A stretch of DNA of 64,000 bases from Echinicola arenosa (lineage in GTDB: Bacteria; Bacteroidota; Bacteroidia; Cytophagales; Cyclobacteriaceae): positions 235,829 to 299,828 of the forward strand of contig NZ_JACYTQ010000006.1 of NCBI RefSeq assembly GCF_014841125.1. Reading direction: 5' to 3'. Of this stretch, positions 26,061 to 34,104 are shown piece by piece; position 1 is the first letter of the stretch, and every line of letters starts with the position of its first letter. The notes below the pieces were generated by a model that was not told where the DNA came from, made no database searches, and worked only from the letters and a program-made list of their open reading frames with translations. The position numbers were made by a program, and so were the translations under genes.

Positions 26061-26909
26061 ATGGGAAAGCTTACAGAAAAAGAATTACATGCATTGGTTT
26101 CTTTGTTGGATGATTCAGATCGTGAAGTAAAAGATCATGTGAAAGATAAAATCATCTCTCTAGGTAATGCCGTAATTCCTTTTTTGGAAAAGAAGTGGGA
26201 AAGTAGCTTTAACCCGGAATTACAAAAGGAAATAGAGGAGCTCGTACACGAGCTTCAGTTTTCACTCCTTAAAGAAAGGTTGGAGCAATGGAAACTGTCT
26301 GAAGAACAGGATTTGTTGAAAGGGCTTTGGATATTGAATACTTATCAATATCCCGATTTGGATTTTGAGTCCATGAATGCGGATATGCACCAAATTTATT
26401 TTGAAGTGTGGACGGCTTTCAAAACGGATATTTCTCCATATGACCAAGTTCGGCTGATCAATAATGTATTGTTCAATCAACTGAAGTTTTCAGCTAATAC
26501 AAAAAATTTTCATTCTCCCGGGAACAGCATGATCAGCAATGTGCTGGACACTCGAAAAGGAAACCCGATAAGTTTGTGTGCTGTTTATTATTTGGTAGCT
26601 CAAAAATTAGGTCTGCCGGTTTTTGGTGTCAATTTGCCGAATTTGTTCGTGTTGACCTACAAGTCAGAAGCTACTACATTTTATATCAATGCATTTAATA
26701 AAGGGCTGATTTTTAGCAAGCAGGATATCAATAATTATTTGGAGCACCTGAAGATTGAGCCCAAAGAGGAGTTTTTTGAGCCTTGTGCCCATATCGATAT
26801 TCTCCGAAGAACTTTAAGAAACTTAACTGTTTCTTTCGAAAAATTGGGAGAGCCAGAGAAGGTGGAGGAAATTCGACAGCTTTTGGAAATTCTTGGATCA
26901 ATCAATTGA
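26061..26909 (+). CDS. SirB1/transglutaminase-like family protein
   Basis: The 282-residue cytoplasmic protein has an N-terminal alpha-helical HEAT-like stretch (about 1-60, LLDDSDREVKDHVKDKIISL) and a SirB1-type transglutaminase-like core (TRKGNPISLCAVYYLVAQKL then GLPVFGVNLPNLFVLTY). The usual PGH of the family is PNL here, so the histidine expected of an active transglutaminase-like site is missing. It overlaps the convergent thioredoxin-like gene by eight bases. Function unknown; probably a protein-interaction role. Confidence 0.78.
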   Translation: MGKLTEKELHALVSLLDDSDREVKDHVKDKIISLGNAVIPFLEKKWESSFNPELQKEIEELVHELQFSLLKERLEQWKLSEEQDLLKGLWILNTYQYPDLDFESMNADMHQIYFEVWTAFKTDISPYDQVRLINNVLFNQLKFSANTKNFHSPGNSMISNVLDTRKGNPISLCAVYYLVAQKLGLPVFGVNLPNLFVLTYKSEATTFYINAFNKGLIFSKQDINNYLEHLKIEPKEEFFEPCAHIDILRRTLRNLTVSFEKLGEPEKVEEIRQLLEILGSIN

Positions 26910-27486
26910 GGGGAACGATATTACAGCCTACTGCTCGGAGACTGTTAGGAATGGGGTGCTGATCGGCCATTACTTGGTCGATGGCTGTTTTTAAGTATTG
27001 CTTGGTAACTTGATTGGGTAGTTGGGCATTATTATCAATCGCGCCATGATAGGCAATAGAAAACCCAGTTGGGCTGGGTGTCAGCACATAAGCTTCTGGT
27101 AGTTTTGAAGCTTTTAGACTTTTGGTGACCAATTGATTAGAGTCAAGCAAATAAGCAAAGCTAATTCCTTTCTGAGCAATTTTGGATTTGATGGCATTTG
27201 TGGACTCTTCTTCACTTTGCCCATGGTGGGGATTAATAAAGGCAAAGATCACACTCTTATCTACATATGATTTCTGCAGGCTGATCAAACGATCTTCATA
27301 TAGCTTGGCAAAAGGACAATTGTTGGATGTGAAAATCAAAACAACAGCAGGAGATTTATTGTAATATTGAAGTTTAAAAGTGGTATTGCCAGTAATGTCC
27401 TCCAATTCAAAGGATACTATTTGCCTTGCATTAGAGGCCACGTTAAAGATTAAAACGGTTAATATCAATAATACAAGTTTTTTCAT
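26902..27486 (-). CDS. Exported thioredoxin/redoxin-fold protein
   Basis: The 194-residue protein has an N-terminal signal peptide (about 20 residues) and a redoxin fold with FTSNNCPFAKLYEDRL. The single active-site Cys is followed by Pro-Phe-Ala rather than a CxxC pair. A second conserved cysteine sits near the C-terminus (RAVGCNI). This matches the AhpC/TSA-like periplasmic redoxins of Bacteroidetes, where the distal Cys may be the resolving residue. No partner is adjacent; substrate unknown. Confidence 0.78.
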   Translation of the reverse strand: MKKLVLLILTVLIFNVASNARQIVSFELEDITGNTTFKLQYYNKSPAVVLIFTSNNCPFAKLYEDRLISLQKSYVDKSVIFAFINPHHGQSEEESTNAIKSKIAQKGISFAYLLDSNQLVTKSLKASKLPEAYVLTPSPTGFSIAYHGAIDNNAQLPNQVTKQYLKTAIDQVMADQHPIPNSLRAVGCNIVPLN

Positions 27487-27545
27487 TTGGAGAGTGGTTG
27501 ATTGTTTTCTTTTATTACAAAAATCAGGCTAAAGAGATTGTTAAA

Positions 27546-28175
27546 TTACCAAATGGTGTAGGTCATGATCAAGTCATGCTGTCTTTCCACCTTTACAGAG
27601 TAATAATGGTCGGCAAAGTCGGTGTCATAAATTTTTCCTTTTATAACTCTATCATTGATATCGAAGGGAGATAAAAGGATATGTTGTCTTAAGCTGATCC
27701 CTTTTCTGCCTTGGCACTTGAAAATAGATTCTTTCGCAGACCAAGCAATGGTGTACAGTACAGGATCATTGTTAAGGAACGCTATTTCTGTCGGGTCAAG
27801 AAATTTGGGGCCAAGCCTAACCACTTTTTCTTTGATGTAGTCGATGTCTATTCCCACTGGCATTTCCTTATGAAAAATAGCAGCAGCTAACCCTTGGGTA
27901 TGGGTCAAGGAAACATTGCCATATCCATCCATTGGGTAGGATTTTCCATGTTCATCTTTGTAGAAACCAGGATAGGCCATGTTGATCGCATCCAGAGCTG
28001 ACTTGATGGCCAGCCGTGCCCCTTTCCATTCTTTACGCTTCTCTGGATGACTGATGTTGGCAAAAGAAAGCTTCTCCCTGAAACTCAAAAAATCCACAGT
28101 TTTATTTTCCTGCTCTTCAATATTCTTAATGGCTAAAGCAGATAAAGGACTTATTTTTTCTATTTTTGCTTGCAT
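27546..28175 (-). CDS. 4'-phosphopantetheinyl transferase
   Basis: The protein has 209 residues from the ATG at 28175; a longer frame would overlap the divergent WD40 gene. Sfp-type motifs are VGIDIDYIKEKV (Mg-binding Asp) and AWSAKESIFKCQGRKGI, plus YPMDGYGNVSLTH upstream. It transfers the phosphopantetheine arm of CoA to carrier-protein serines. The divergent WD40 gene starts 30 bases away. It could be the ACP-activating enzyme or serve secondary metabolism. Confidence 0.9.
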   Translation of the reverse strand: MQAKIEKISPLSALAIKNIEEQENKTVDFLSFREKLSFANISHPEKRKEWKGARLAIKSALDAINMAYPGFYKDEHGKSYPMDGYGNVSLTHTQGLAAAIFHKEMPVGIDIDYIKEKVVRLGPKFLDPTEIAFLNNDPVLYTIAWSAKESIFKCQGRKGISLRQHILLSPFDINDRVIKGKIYDTDFADHYYSVKVERQHDLIMTYTIW

Positions 28176-28205
28176 ACAGCCGAGGAGAAGGTTACGTGAT
28201 TCAAA

Positions 28206-29126
28206 ATGCAATATATGCCAAAAATTCAAGTAAATAAACTTTATACACTTACTGGACACAATGATAGTATTTTTGCTTTGGTAGAGGGAAATGATCCTCG
28301 TTATTTTTATACTGGTGCGGGAGATGGGATGGTAGTGAAGTGGGATTTGGACGCTCCCAAAGATGGAAAACTGATCGCTAAATTACCTCACTCCGTCTAT
28401 GCTTTGGCCATAGATGATCAGCGCGATTTGTTGTTTATTGGACACAATTTTGAAGGCGTACATGTCATCGATTTAAACACCAATAAGGAAATTTGGTCTC
28501 TGAAAATTACGGATCATGCAATTTTTGATATTAAGATCTTTAAGAACCAAGCTTTTGTAGGAACTGGGAATGGTGTTATTACAGTTTTGGATATTGAGGA
28601 GCGTTCTATTTTGAAGCACGTCAAACTAGGGGAAAAGAATATTAGAGTAATGGCCCTGGATGTCGAAAAAGAGCATTTGGCCATTGGGTCCAGTGATAAT
28701 ACTGTGAAGGTGTTTGATCTCAATGGTTTTTCTCCGGTAAAAAAACTGGACGAACATACTAATTCCGTTTTTGCACTTCGTTATTCTCCTGATGGGAAAT
28801 TACTGATCAGTGGAGGTCGGGATGCGCATCTAAAAATATGGGACACGAAAGCATATAAGCTGCAGGAAAATATCGTTGCGCATATGTATGCGATCAACTA
28901 TCTTGCCTTTCGAGAAGATGGTAAATATTTTGTAACTTGTAGTATGGATAAATCCATTAAGCTGTGGGAAACTGCTACTTTGCAGCTTAAAAAGGTAATT
29001 GATAAATCCAGACATGCAGGGCATGGAACTTCAGTCAACAAGGTGATTTGGAGTAAATATACCCAACAAATTATAGCAGTGAGTGATGACCGGACCATTT
29101 CCATTTGGGAAATAGAACTTCAATAA
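28206..29126 (+). CDS. WD40-repeat protein
   Basis: The 306-residue protein consists almost wholly of about seven WD40 blades, with GH starts and WD ends visible (TLTGHNDSIFALV to VVKWDLD; LDEHTNSVFALRYSPDGKLLISGGRDAHLKIWDTK; DRTISIWEIELQ). It would fold as one beta-propeller and act as a cytoplasmic scaffold; no signal peptide is seen. The DivIVA-domain gene follows after 5 bases, so a common complex is possible. Confidence 0.88.
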   Translation: MQYMPKIQVNKLYTLTGHNDSIFALVEGNDPRYFYTGAGDGMVVKWDLDAPKDGKLIAKLPHSVYALAIDDQRDLLFIGHNFEGVHVIDLNTNKEIWSLKITDHAIFDIKIFKNQAFVGTGNGVITVLDIEERSILKHVKLGEKNIRVMALDVEKEHLAIGSSDNTVKVFDLNGFSPVKKLDEHTNSVFALRYSPDGKLLISGGRDAHLKIWDTKAYKLQENIVAHMYAINYLAFREDGKYFVTCSMDKSIKLWETATLQLKKVIDKSRHAGHGTSVNKVIWSKYTQQIIAVSDDRTISIWEIELQ

Positions 29127-29131
29127 GATAT

Positions 29132-29971
29132 ATGAAAATAACGCCGTTAGAAATCCGCCAAAAAACATTTGAGAAAAACTTCAGAGGATTTGATAAAGAT
29201 GAAGTGAGTTCCTTTTTAGTGTCTCTTTCTCAGGAATGGGAAAGGGAAATGGATGAAAAAAGGGAACTTCAAATCAAGCTGGAGCAGGTGGAAAAAGAAT
29301 CTGCAAAGCTCAGGGAAGTGGAAGATTCACTTTTTAAAACACTCAAAGCGGCTGAGGATACAGGAGCCAGCATGATAGAGCAGGCGAACAAGACGGCAGA
29401 ACTGATCTTAAAGGAAGCCCAGATGAATTCGGATGCGATGATTTCTGAGGCTAAAAATAAATCCCGTAGCATCATAGAAGAGGCTGAAAGTAGAGCCAAG
29501 AGGATTATTGAAGACCTCAAAGCTGATGTTGGAACCTTGGTGGAGAGTTATGAAGATTTATTGGCACAGAGGGAGATAATAATACGGAACTTGAAAAACT
29601 TGGCTACTGATAGTTTAGAAAACATCAAGCAATCCCAAGAAGATATCAAACGCTTGGATATGGCTACCCATACCAAGGCTGTCAAAGATTTGAGCAGACA
29701 ATCACCTTCTTTTAGTCATGAAAGTGCTCCCAACCAACTAAAGGAAAAGTCCCATACTTTTGTAATTGAAAAGAAAAGTGAAATTCCGGAAGAAAAGCCT
29801 CCAATTTCCCAGCAAGCAGAACTTCCCTTGGAAAGCAAGAAGGAAGGAGAAAAACCAGAAAAAACTGAAGTACCTGAAATAAAAGTAGAAACCCCAAGTA
29901 AGATTGAAGAACCTTCAGAAAATACTAGTAGGAAAAAAGAGTCAGGTTCGTTTTTTGACCAGTTTGATTGA
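29132..29971 (+). CDS. DivIVA-domain coiled-coil protein
   Basis: The protein has 279 residues from the ATG at 29132 (MKITPLEIRQKTFEKNF). The first 35 residues match the membrane-curvature-binding DivIVA N-terminus (FRGFDKDEVSSFL). A long coiled coil follows (about 40-190, including Ala/Glu-rich heptads). A low-complexity tail rich in Lys, Glu, Pro and Ser (about 205-270) ends GSFFDQFD. DivIVA proteins recruit partners to poles or septa in Gram-positives; the role in Bacteroidetes is little known. The stop overlaps the folB start (TGATG). Confidence 0.87.
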   Translation: MKITPLEIRQKTFEKNFRGFDKDEVSSFLVSLSQEWEREMDEKRELQIKLEQVEKESAKLREVEDSLFKTLKAAEDTGASMIEQANKTAELILKEAQMNSDAMISEAKNKSRSIIEEAESRAKRIIEDLKADVGTLVESYEDLLAQREIIIRNLKNLATDSLENIKQSQEDIKRLDMATHTKAVKDLSRQSPSFSHESAPNQLKEKSHTFVIEKKSEIPEEKPPISQQAELPLESKKEGEKPEKTEVPEIKVETPSKIEEPSENTSRKKESGSFFDQFD

Positions 29972-30333
29972 TGGGAAAGGTAGCTTTAGAAGGAATAGAG
30001 TTTCATGCATTTCATGGAGTATTTACTGAAGAAAAGAAATTGGGAAACCGATTTACGGTAGATATTCATGTGGATACTGATTTCAAAAAGGCAATGCTGG
30101 AGGATGATTTGAATGAAACGGTGGATTATGCACGTCTTTACCAAATCGCCAAATCTCATATGGAAGAGCCTGTAAAGCTTTTGGAGCATTTGGGACATTT
30201 GATGGTTCAGGATATTCTAAAAGCTTATCCTCAGTTGAAATCCATCGACATCATTATCAAAAAGCATAACCCTGCATTGGGAGGAGTGGTCAATTACTCA
30301 GTGGTAAAAGTATCCTATCCAGAAGATTATTAA
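29971..30333 (+). CDS. folB: Dihydroneopterin aldolase
   Basis: This 120-residue enzyme of folate synthesis cleaves 7,8-dihydroneopterin. Family motifs are VALEGIEFHAFHGVFTEEKK, the conserved Glu/Tyr pair in LNETVDYARLYQIA and KPxAxLGG-like NPALGGVVNYS. The ATG at 29971 shares bases with the DivIVA stop, so the two are translationally coupled. Confidence 0.93.
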   Translation: MGKVALEGIEFHAFHGVFTEEKKLGNRFTVDIHVDTDFKKAMLEDDLNETVDYARLYQIAKSHMEEPVKLLEHLGHLMVQDILKAYPQLKSIDIIIKKHNPALGGVVNYSVVKVSYPEDY

Positions 30334-30336
30334 TAA

Positions 30337-30798
30337 GTGTATAAACGAGCGGAAATCACCAAAACCAAAAAGGATTTTTGGACAGCCTTTGGGCAATATA
30401 TGAAACCGGTACCTTCAGCTGAAGGAAGTCGGGTCAACTGGCAAAACTACAAAACCCATGTTGGTCAAGTGTTTTTTAGGATGAAAGCCGAAAGAGGCTA
30501 TGCCTCTATTGGAATAGAGATCAACCACAAGGATACAGAAATACAGGAATTGGTATTTGAGCAGTTCGAGACTTTCAAGAAGATATTGCACGGAACTTTG
30601 GGAGAAGAGTGGGATTGGCAGCTTCATGCCCAAGATGAATATGGCAAGGTGGTTTCGATAATAGAAAAAAGAATTGACGGTGTCAATGTTATGGAACGTG
30701 ATAGCTGGTCTGAAATCATTTCTTTCCTCAAGCCCCGCATCATTGCCCTTGATGAATTTTGGTCTAATGTGAAACCGGCTTTTGAAGACTTTTTATAG
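30337..30798 (+). CDS. DUF4268-type protein
   Basis: The 153-residue protein starts at GTG 30337, three bases after folB. It contains FWTAFGQYMKPVPSAEG, RMKAERGYASIGIEINHK and WQLHAQDEYGKVVSII, a pattern of the DUF4268 family. This family also occurs at the C-terminus of some nuclease-like proteins. No catalytic residues can be assigned. It ends six bases inside the convergent gene. Confidence 0.72.
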   Translation: MYKRAEITKTKKDFWTAFGQYMKPVPSAEGSRVNWQNYKTHVGQVFFRMKAERGYASIGIEINHKDTEIQELVFEQFETFKKILHGTLGEEWDWQLHAQDEYGKVVSIIEKRIDGVNVMERDSWSEIISFLKPRIIALDEFWSNVKPAFEDFL

Positions 30799-31293
30799 GT
30801 TCTCTTTAATATACTCAAATGTTTCAATGGAGGATTCTCCATTATGTTCCATAGCCAGCTTAAGGATCATTTTTTCTCCTTCACGACGAATGGTAAGTCC
30901 ACTAAAATATGCCGTTTGCTCTTCAGTTTTGATAAAGCGAAAATTGACCCATTCTTCTTTTTCTTCCCATCCAGTGAAATTGGCCCCGAAATGCTTGACT
31001 TTTAGTTGAAGTTTTCCTTCTTCCTCCAGAATAGCCATATACTCTGAAAAGACCAACTTCCCATTTTCTATAAACCTAAAAATACCCACCATACTGTTCC
31101 CTTGTTGTGGCAACCAAAGTTCTTCGCATTCACCACCAAAACCATTTCCTTTCCAAAATCCAACCATCCAGTTCAAATCAGAAAGGTTACCAGGTGCCGC
31201 TTTTTCACCCTCTTTTAGTTTGAGAACCTCTTGACCCAAAGTAAGGTTAATAGTTACAAAACAGGCAACAAGGAATAAGAAGATCTTTTTCAT
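30793..31293 (-). CDS. Secreted DUF6265-like protein
   Basis: The 166-residue protein has a clear signal peptide (KKIFLFLVACFVTINLTLGQ) and a beta-rich body beginning LSDLNWMVGFWKGNGFGGECEELW. This is the WxxGxW pattern of small lipocalin-like DUF6265 proteins, and HFGANFTGWEEKEEWVNF follows. A ligand-binding role is possible. It lies 18 bases downstream of the IscA-like gene on the same strand. Confidence 0.7.
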   Translation of the reverse strand: MKKIFLFLVACFVTINLTLGQEVLKLKEGEKAAPGNLSDLNWMVGFWKGNGFGGECEELWLPQQGNSMVGIFRFIENGKLVFSEYMAILEEEGKLQLKVKHFGANFTGWEEKEEWVNFRFIKTEEQTAYFSGLTIRREGEKMILKLAMEHNGESSIETFEYIKENL

Positions 31294-31310
31294 AGCAGTG
31301 GGGTTAGGTT

Positions 31311-31631
31311 TTACTCTTTTACATCATGTCTTTTAGGAATGTCAGGGTTGACAAAGGTAAATCCGCGTGCATCATTACCCTCATAGAAATCTACTTGCAT
31401 GCCCATCAAGAACATCACATGTTTTTTTTCAATCAGCACAGGGATTCCCTCCAATTCAAATTGCTCATCTCCATCCTTTGATTTGTCGAAGCCCAAAGCA
31501 TAGGACATGCCGCCACAACCTCCTCCTTTAACACCTACTCTCAAGGAGTAGTCTGAGGGGATGTTCTTGGTCTCCATGATACTTTTAATTTCTTCTTGGG
31601 CCTTCTCTGTAATGGTAATCGGTATCAGCAT
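31311..31631 (-). CDS. IscA/HesB-like protein lacking the C-terminal cysteine pair
   Basis: This 106-residue A-type iron-sulfur carrier fold has VGVKGGGCGGMSYALGFD with Cys39. The usual C-terminal CxC that completes the cluster site is absent: the protein ends NPDIPKRHDVKE. The paralogue at 43235-43561 has all three cysteines. This copy may bind iron differently or act as a structural partner. Confidence 0.85.
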   Translation of the reverse strand: MLIPITITEKAQEEIKSIMETKNIPSDYSLRVGVKGGGCGGMSYALGFDKSKDGDEQFELEGIPVLIEKKHVMFLMGMQVDFYEGNDARGFTFVNPDIPKRHDVKE

Positions 31632-31735
31632 GCCTAGTAAATGTTCTGATTGATTTGTTAGTTCAAAAATAATGACAAATAATCAACTTCTCTTTGAAAT
31701 ATTTTAGATATTCGGGTATTAATCGAAAATAGTGA

Positions 31736-32257
31736 ATGGCGTATTTTATTGAATTGTTAAAGATCATTGTACCAGCCGGGCTGGTAATTTATGGGATGTA
31801 TTTGGTTATTGTGTCCTTTTTGTCCAAAGAAAGGGAAGCCAAGTTGATTACTTTGAAAACCCGAAATTCTGACACTGTATTACCTATTCGTCTTCAGGCT
31901 GCAGAGCGCTTGTGTTTATTGCTTGAAAGGCTCACACCCAATAATTTGGTAAGGAGGGTGAATGATCAAGCTTATTCCGCTAGGGAACTTCATAGTCTCT
32001 TGCTGAGTGAAATCAGGGAAGAGTTCAACCATAATTTGGCGCAGCAAGTTTACTTTTCTGATGAGGCTTGGGAGAGTGTTCGCAATGCTGTAGAGGGAGT
32101 CATTACCTTGGTCAATAGGGCCATGCAAGAAGTAAATCCTGAAGCCAAGGGAATGGATTTGGCCAAGAAGATATTCCAGTTATCTTTAGAACAGAAAAAC
32201 GATGGCATTTCTTTTGCGTTACAAAAGGTGAAATCTGAAATCAGGGTATACTTCTAA
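31736..32257 (+). CDS. Conserved membrane-anchored protein of unknown function
   Basis: The 173-residue protein has one N-terminal membrane helix (about 5-28) and a helical cytoplasmic body (LPIRLQAAERLCLLLERLTPNNL, then an EEFNHNLAQQVYFSDEAWESV segment). I recognise it only as a protein of a type common in Bacteroidetes. It sits 13 bases before the YkvA-like gene and is probably co-transcribed with it. Confidence 0.7.
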   Translation: MAYFIELLKIIVPAGLVIYGMYLVIVSFLSKEREAKLITLKTRNSDTVLPIRLQAAERLCLLLERLTPNNLVRRVNDQAYSARELHSLLLSEIREEFNHNLAQQVYFSDEAWESVRNAVEGVITLVNRAMQEVNPEAKGMDLAKKIFQLSLEQKNDGISFALQKVKSEIRVYF

Positions 32258-32270
32258 GGAAAAAGACATT

Positions 32271-32687
32271 ATGGCAAACTGGAAGAGTGAACAAGGGAAT
32301 TTACTGGATAGAGCAAAAGGGCTTTATCAGGCCAAAGCTGAAAAGATAGTGGAGAGCAAAGAGAAAGTGCAGCAACTTATTCAAAAAGTCACTGATAAAC
32401 TCCACCAATTAGCTGAAAACCCTACTGTCAAGGAATCAAAATTCTATATCGATGTGGTGCTCAGAATGGTGAAAGCCTATTATAAAAATGAGTATCGTAG
32501 TTTTTCTACCAAAACATTGGTGCTTTTGGTTTTAGGTTTGCTTTACTTTGTTATGCCTTTTGACCTAATTCCTGATTTTATCGTTGGTTTAGGGTTTGTC
32601 GATGATCTATCCGTTTTGTTGGCCATTACCAAAAGTGTCCAAAGTGATATTTATGATTTTTTAGAATGGGAAAGAACTAAGGTATAG
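32271..32687 (+). CDS. YkvA/DUF1232-family membrane protein
   Basis: The 138-residue protein has an N-terminal helical part and the DUF1232 core: LVLLVLGLLYFVMPFDLIPDFIVGLGFVDDLSVL. The MPFDLIPDFI-GFVDD pattern defines the family. Its function is unknown; it has two membrane helices. Confidence 0.85.
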   Translation: MANWKSEQGNLLDRAKGLYQAKAEKIVESKEKVQQLIQKVTDKLHQLAENPTVKESKFYIDVVLRMVKAYYKNEYRSFSTKTLVLLVLGLLYFVMPFDLIPDFIVGLGFVDDLSVLLAITKSVQSDIYDFLEWERTKV

Positions 32688-32722
32688 TCAGTCTTGTTAA
32701 GGCTGAAAAACAAGGAAACGAT

Positions 32723-33334
32723 ATGAATACCATTACTTCTTCGATTAGCCATGAGCTAATTGACCAAGCGATGAGCTATACACGATACAAAGAATTAATT
32801 GATCAACTGTTTTCTGAAAAGAAGACTACAGGTAACAATCATTCGGATTCTATGATCGAATATACACGGATCAATATCCAAAGGATGAAACGTTGGGACA
32901 AAACATCCACTGTAGGAGAGGAAGCAGTTGAACTGATTAAGAAAATTGACAGAAAACAAGTGTGGTTGGTTTTGACGGAAGGATGGTGTGGAGATGGTGC
33001 ACAAAATATGCCTTATCTTGAAAAGTTGGCAGCCTTTTCTGACCTTGTTGAAGTTAAGTACATCCTAAGAGATGAAAACTTGGAAGTAATGGACGGTTAC
33101 CTTACCAATGGAGGTCGTTCCATCCCAAAATTGATTGCTTTGGACATGGTAACTTTGGAAGAGTTGTTTACCTGGGGTCCTAGGCCTAGTGAATTACAAA
33201 AAATGGTGATGAATTACAAAGCAGATCCACAAGGTATATCCCAACAAGATTTTAATAATCGTGTCCATTTATGGTACGCCAAAGATAAAAATCAAACGCT
33301 TGAGCGTGATTTTATTACTTTATTAAGTAAGTAG
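32723..33334 (+). CDS. Thioredoxin-like protein with single active-site cysteine
   Basis: The 203-residue cytoplasmic protein belongs to the Thioredoxin_9-like group: WLVLTEGWCGDGAQNMPYLEKLA, with WCGDGAQ in place of WCxxC, and the cis-Pro loop GGRSIPKLIALD. Only one redox cysteine is available, so it is more likely to act through mixed disulfides than as a disulfide oxidoreductase. No signal peptide is visible. Confidence 0.8.
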   Translation: MNTITSSISHELIDQAMSYTRYKELIDQLFSEKKTTGNNHSDSMIEYTRINIQRMKRWDKTSTVGEEAVELIKKIDRKQVWLVLTEGWCGDGAQNMPYLEKLAAFSDLVEVKYILRDENLEVMDGYLTNGGRSIPKLIALDMVTLEELFTWGPRPSELQKMVMNYKADPQGISQQDFNNRVHLWYAKDKNQTLERDFITLLSK

Positions 33335-33352
33335 AAATATACCAATTTCAGT

Positions 33353-34072
33353 ATGAAGACCATCGCATTAGTTTCGGGAGCTTCTGGGTTAATAGGTGTA
33401 CAGTTGCTTCATCAACTGTTCAAGGAAAAGGCCTATGATTATGTGGTTTCAGTTTCAAGAAGGGAACTGGCCTTTAAGCATCATAAATTAATTCAGGTGG
33501 TAGTGGATTTTCAAAAAATTGATCAAATCAGTCTGTTGGATAAACTCAGGGAGTTTGATTTTGGTGGCGATAATCATGAACTGATAAGATCAATAGAAAC
33601 GAAGGACGTGCAAATGCATGCTTTTTGTGCTTTGGGAACAACGATCAAAAAGGCCAAGTCGCAAGAGAATTTCTATAAAATTGACCATGATTTTGTGATC
33701 AACTTTGCAAGGTGGGCACACCAGTGGGGAGCCAGTAAATTTTTGTATGTTAGTTCGCTTGGGGCAGATCAACAGTCATCTATTTTTTACAATAAAGTAA
33801 AAGGAGAAGTGGAAGAGGACTTAAAGGTAATTCCTTTCAAATACTTAGGCATTTTCAGGCCTTCAATTTTATTGGGAGATCGAAAGGAGACGAGGATAGG
33901 GGAGTCAGTCGGTAAAGCTGTGATGAAAGCCTTTACTTCATTTGGCCTGTTCAAAAAGTACAAACCCATCTATGATCATCAGGTGGCAAAAGCCATGATT
34001 CACCAAGCGCTCAATGATGAACTGGAAGTGGTGAAAATTATAGAATCCAAACAAATGCAGGTTTTTGAATGA
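33353..34072 (+). CDS. NAD(P)-binding Rossmann protein (HTATIP2-like SDR)
   Basis: The 239-residue atypical short-chain dehydrogenase has ALVSGASGLIGVQLLHQL as the dinucleotide-binding loop, followed by CALGTTIKKAKS and YVSSLGADQQSSIFYNKVKGEVEEDL. The Tyr-x-x-x-Lys pair there (Y-N-K-V-K) is as in HTATIP2-like proteins. The substrate is unknown. It follows the thioredoxin-like gene after 18 bases. Confidence 0.82.
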   Translation: MKTIALVSGASGLIGVQLLHQLFKEKAYDYVVSVSRRELAFKHHKLIQVVVDFQKIDQISLLDKLREFDFGGDNHELIRSIETKDVQMHAFCALGTTIKKAKSQENFYKIDHDFVINFARWAHQWGASKFLYVSSLGADQQSSIFYNKVKGEVEEDLKVIPFKYLGIFRPSILLGDRKETRIGESVGKAVMKAFTSFGLFKKYKPIYDHQVAKAMIHQALNDELEVVKIIESKQMQVFE

Positions 34073-34104
34073 AGGTAAATTGAGAAAAGACACTTTCTTA
34101 GTGA

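Noticed and set aside
28176..28259. Longer N-terminus of the phosphopantetheinyl transferase
   Set aside because: The extra 28 residues overlap the divergent WD40 start and have no family similarity.
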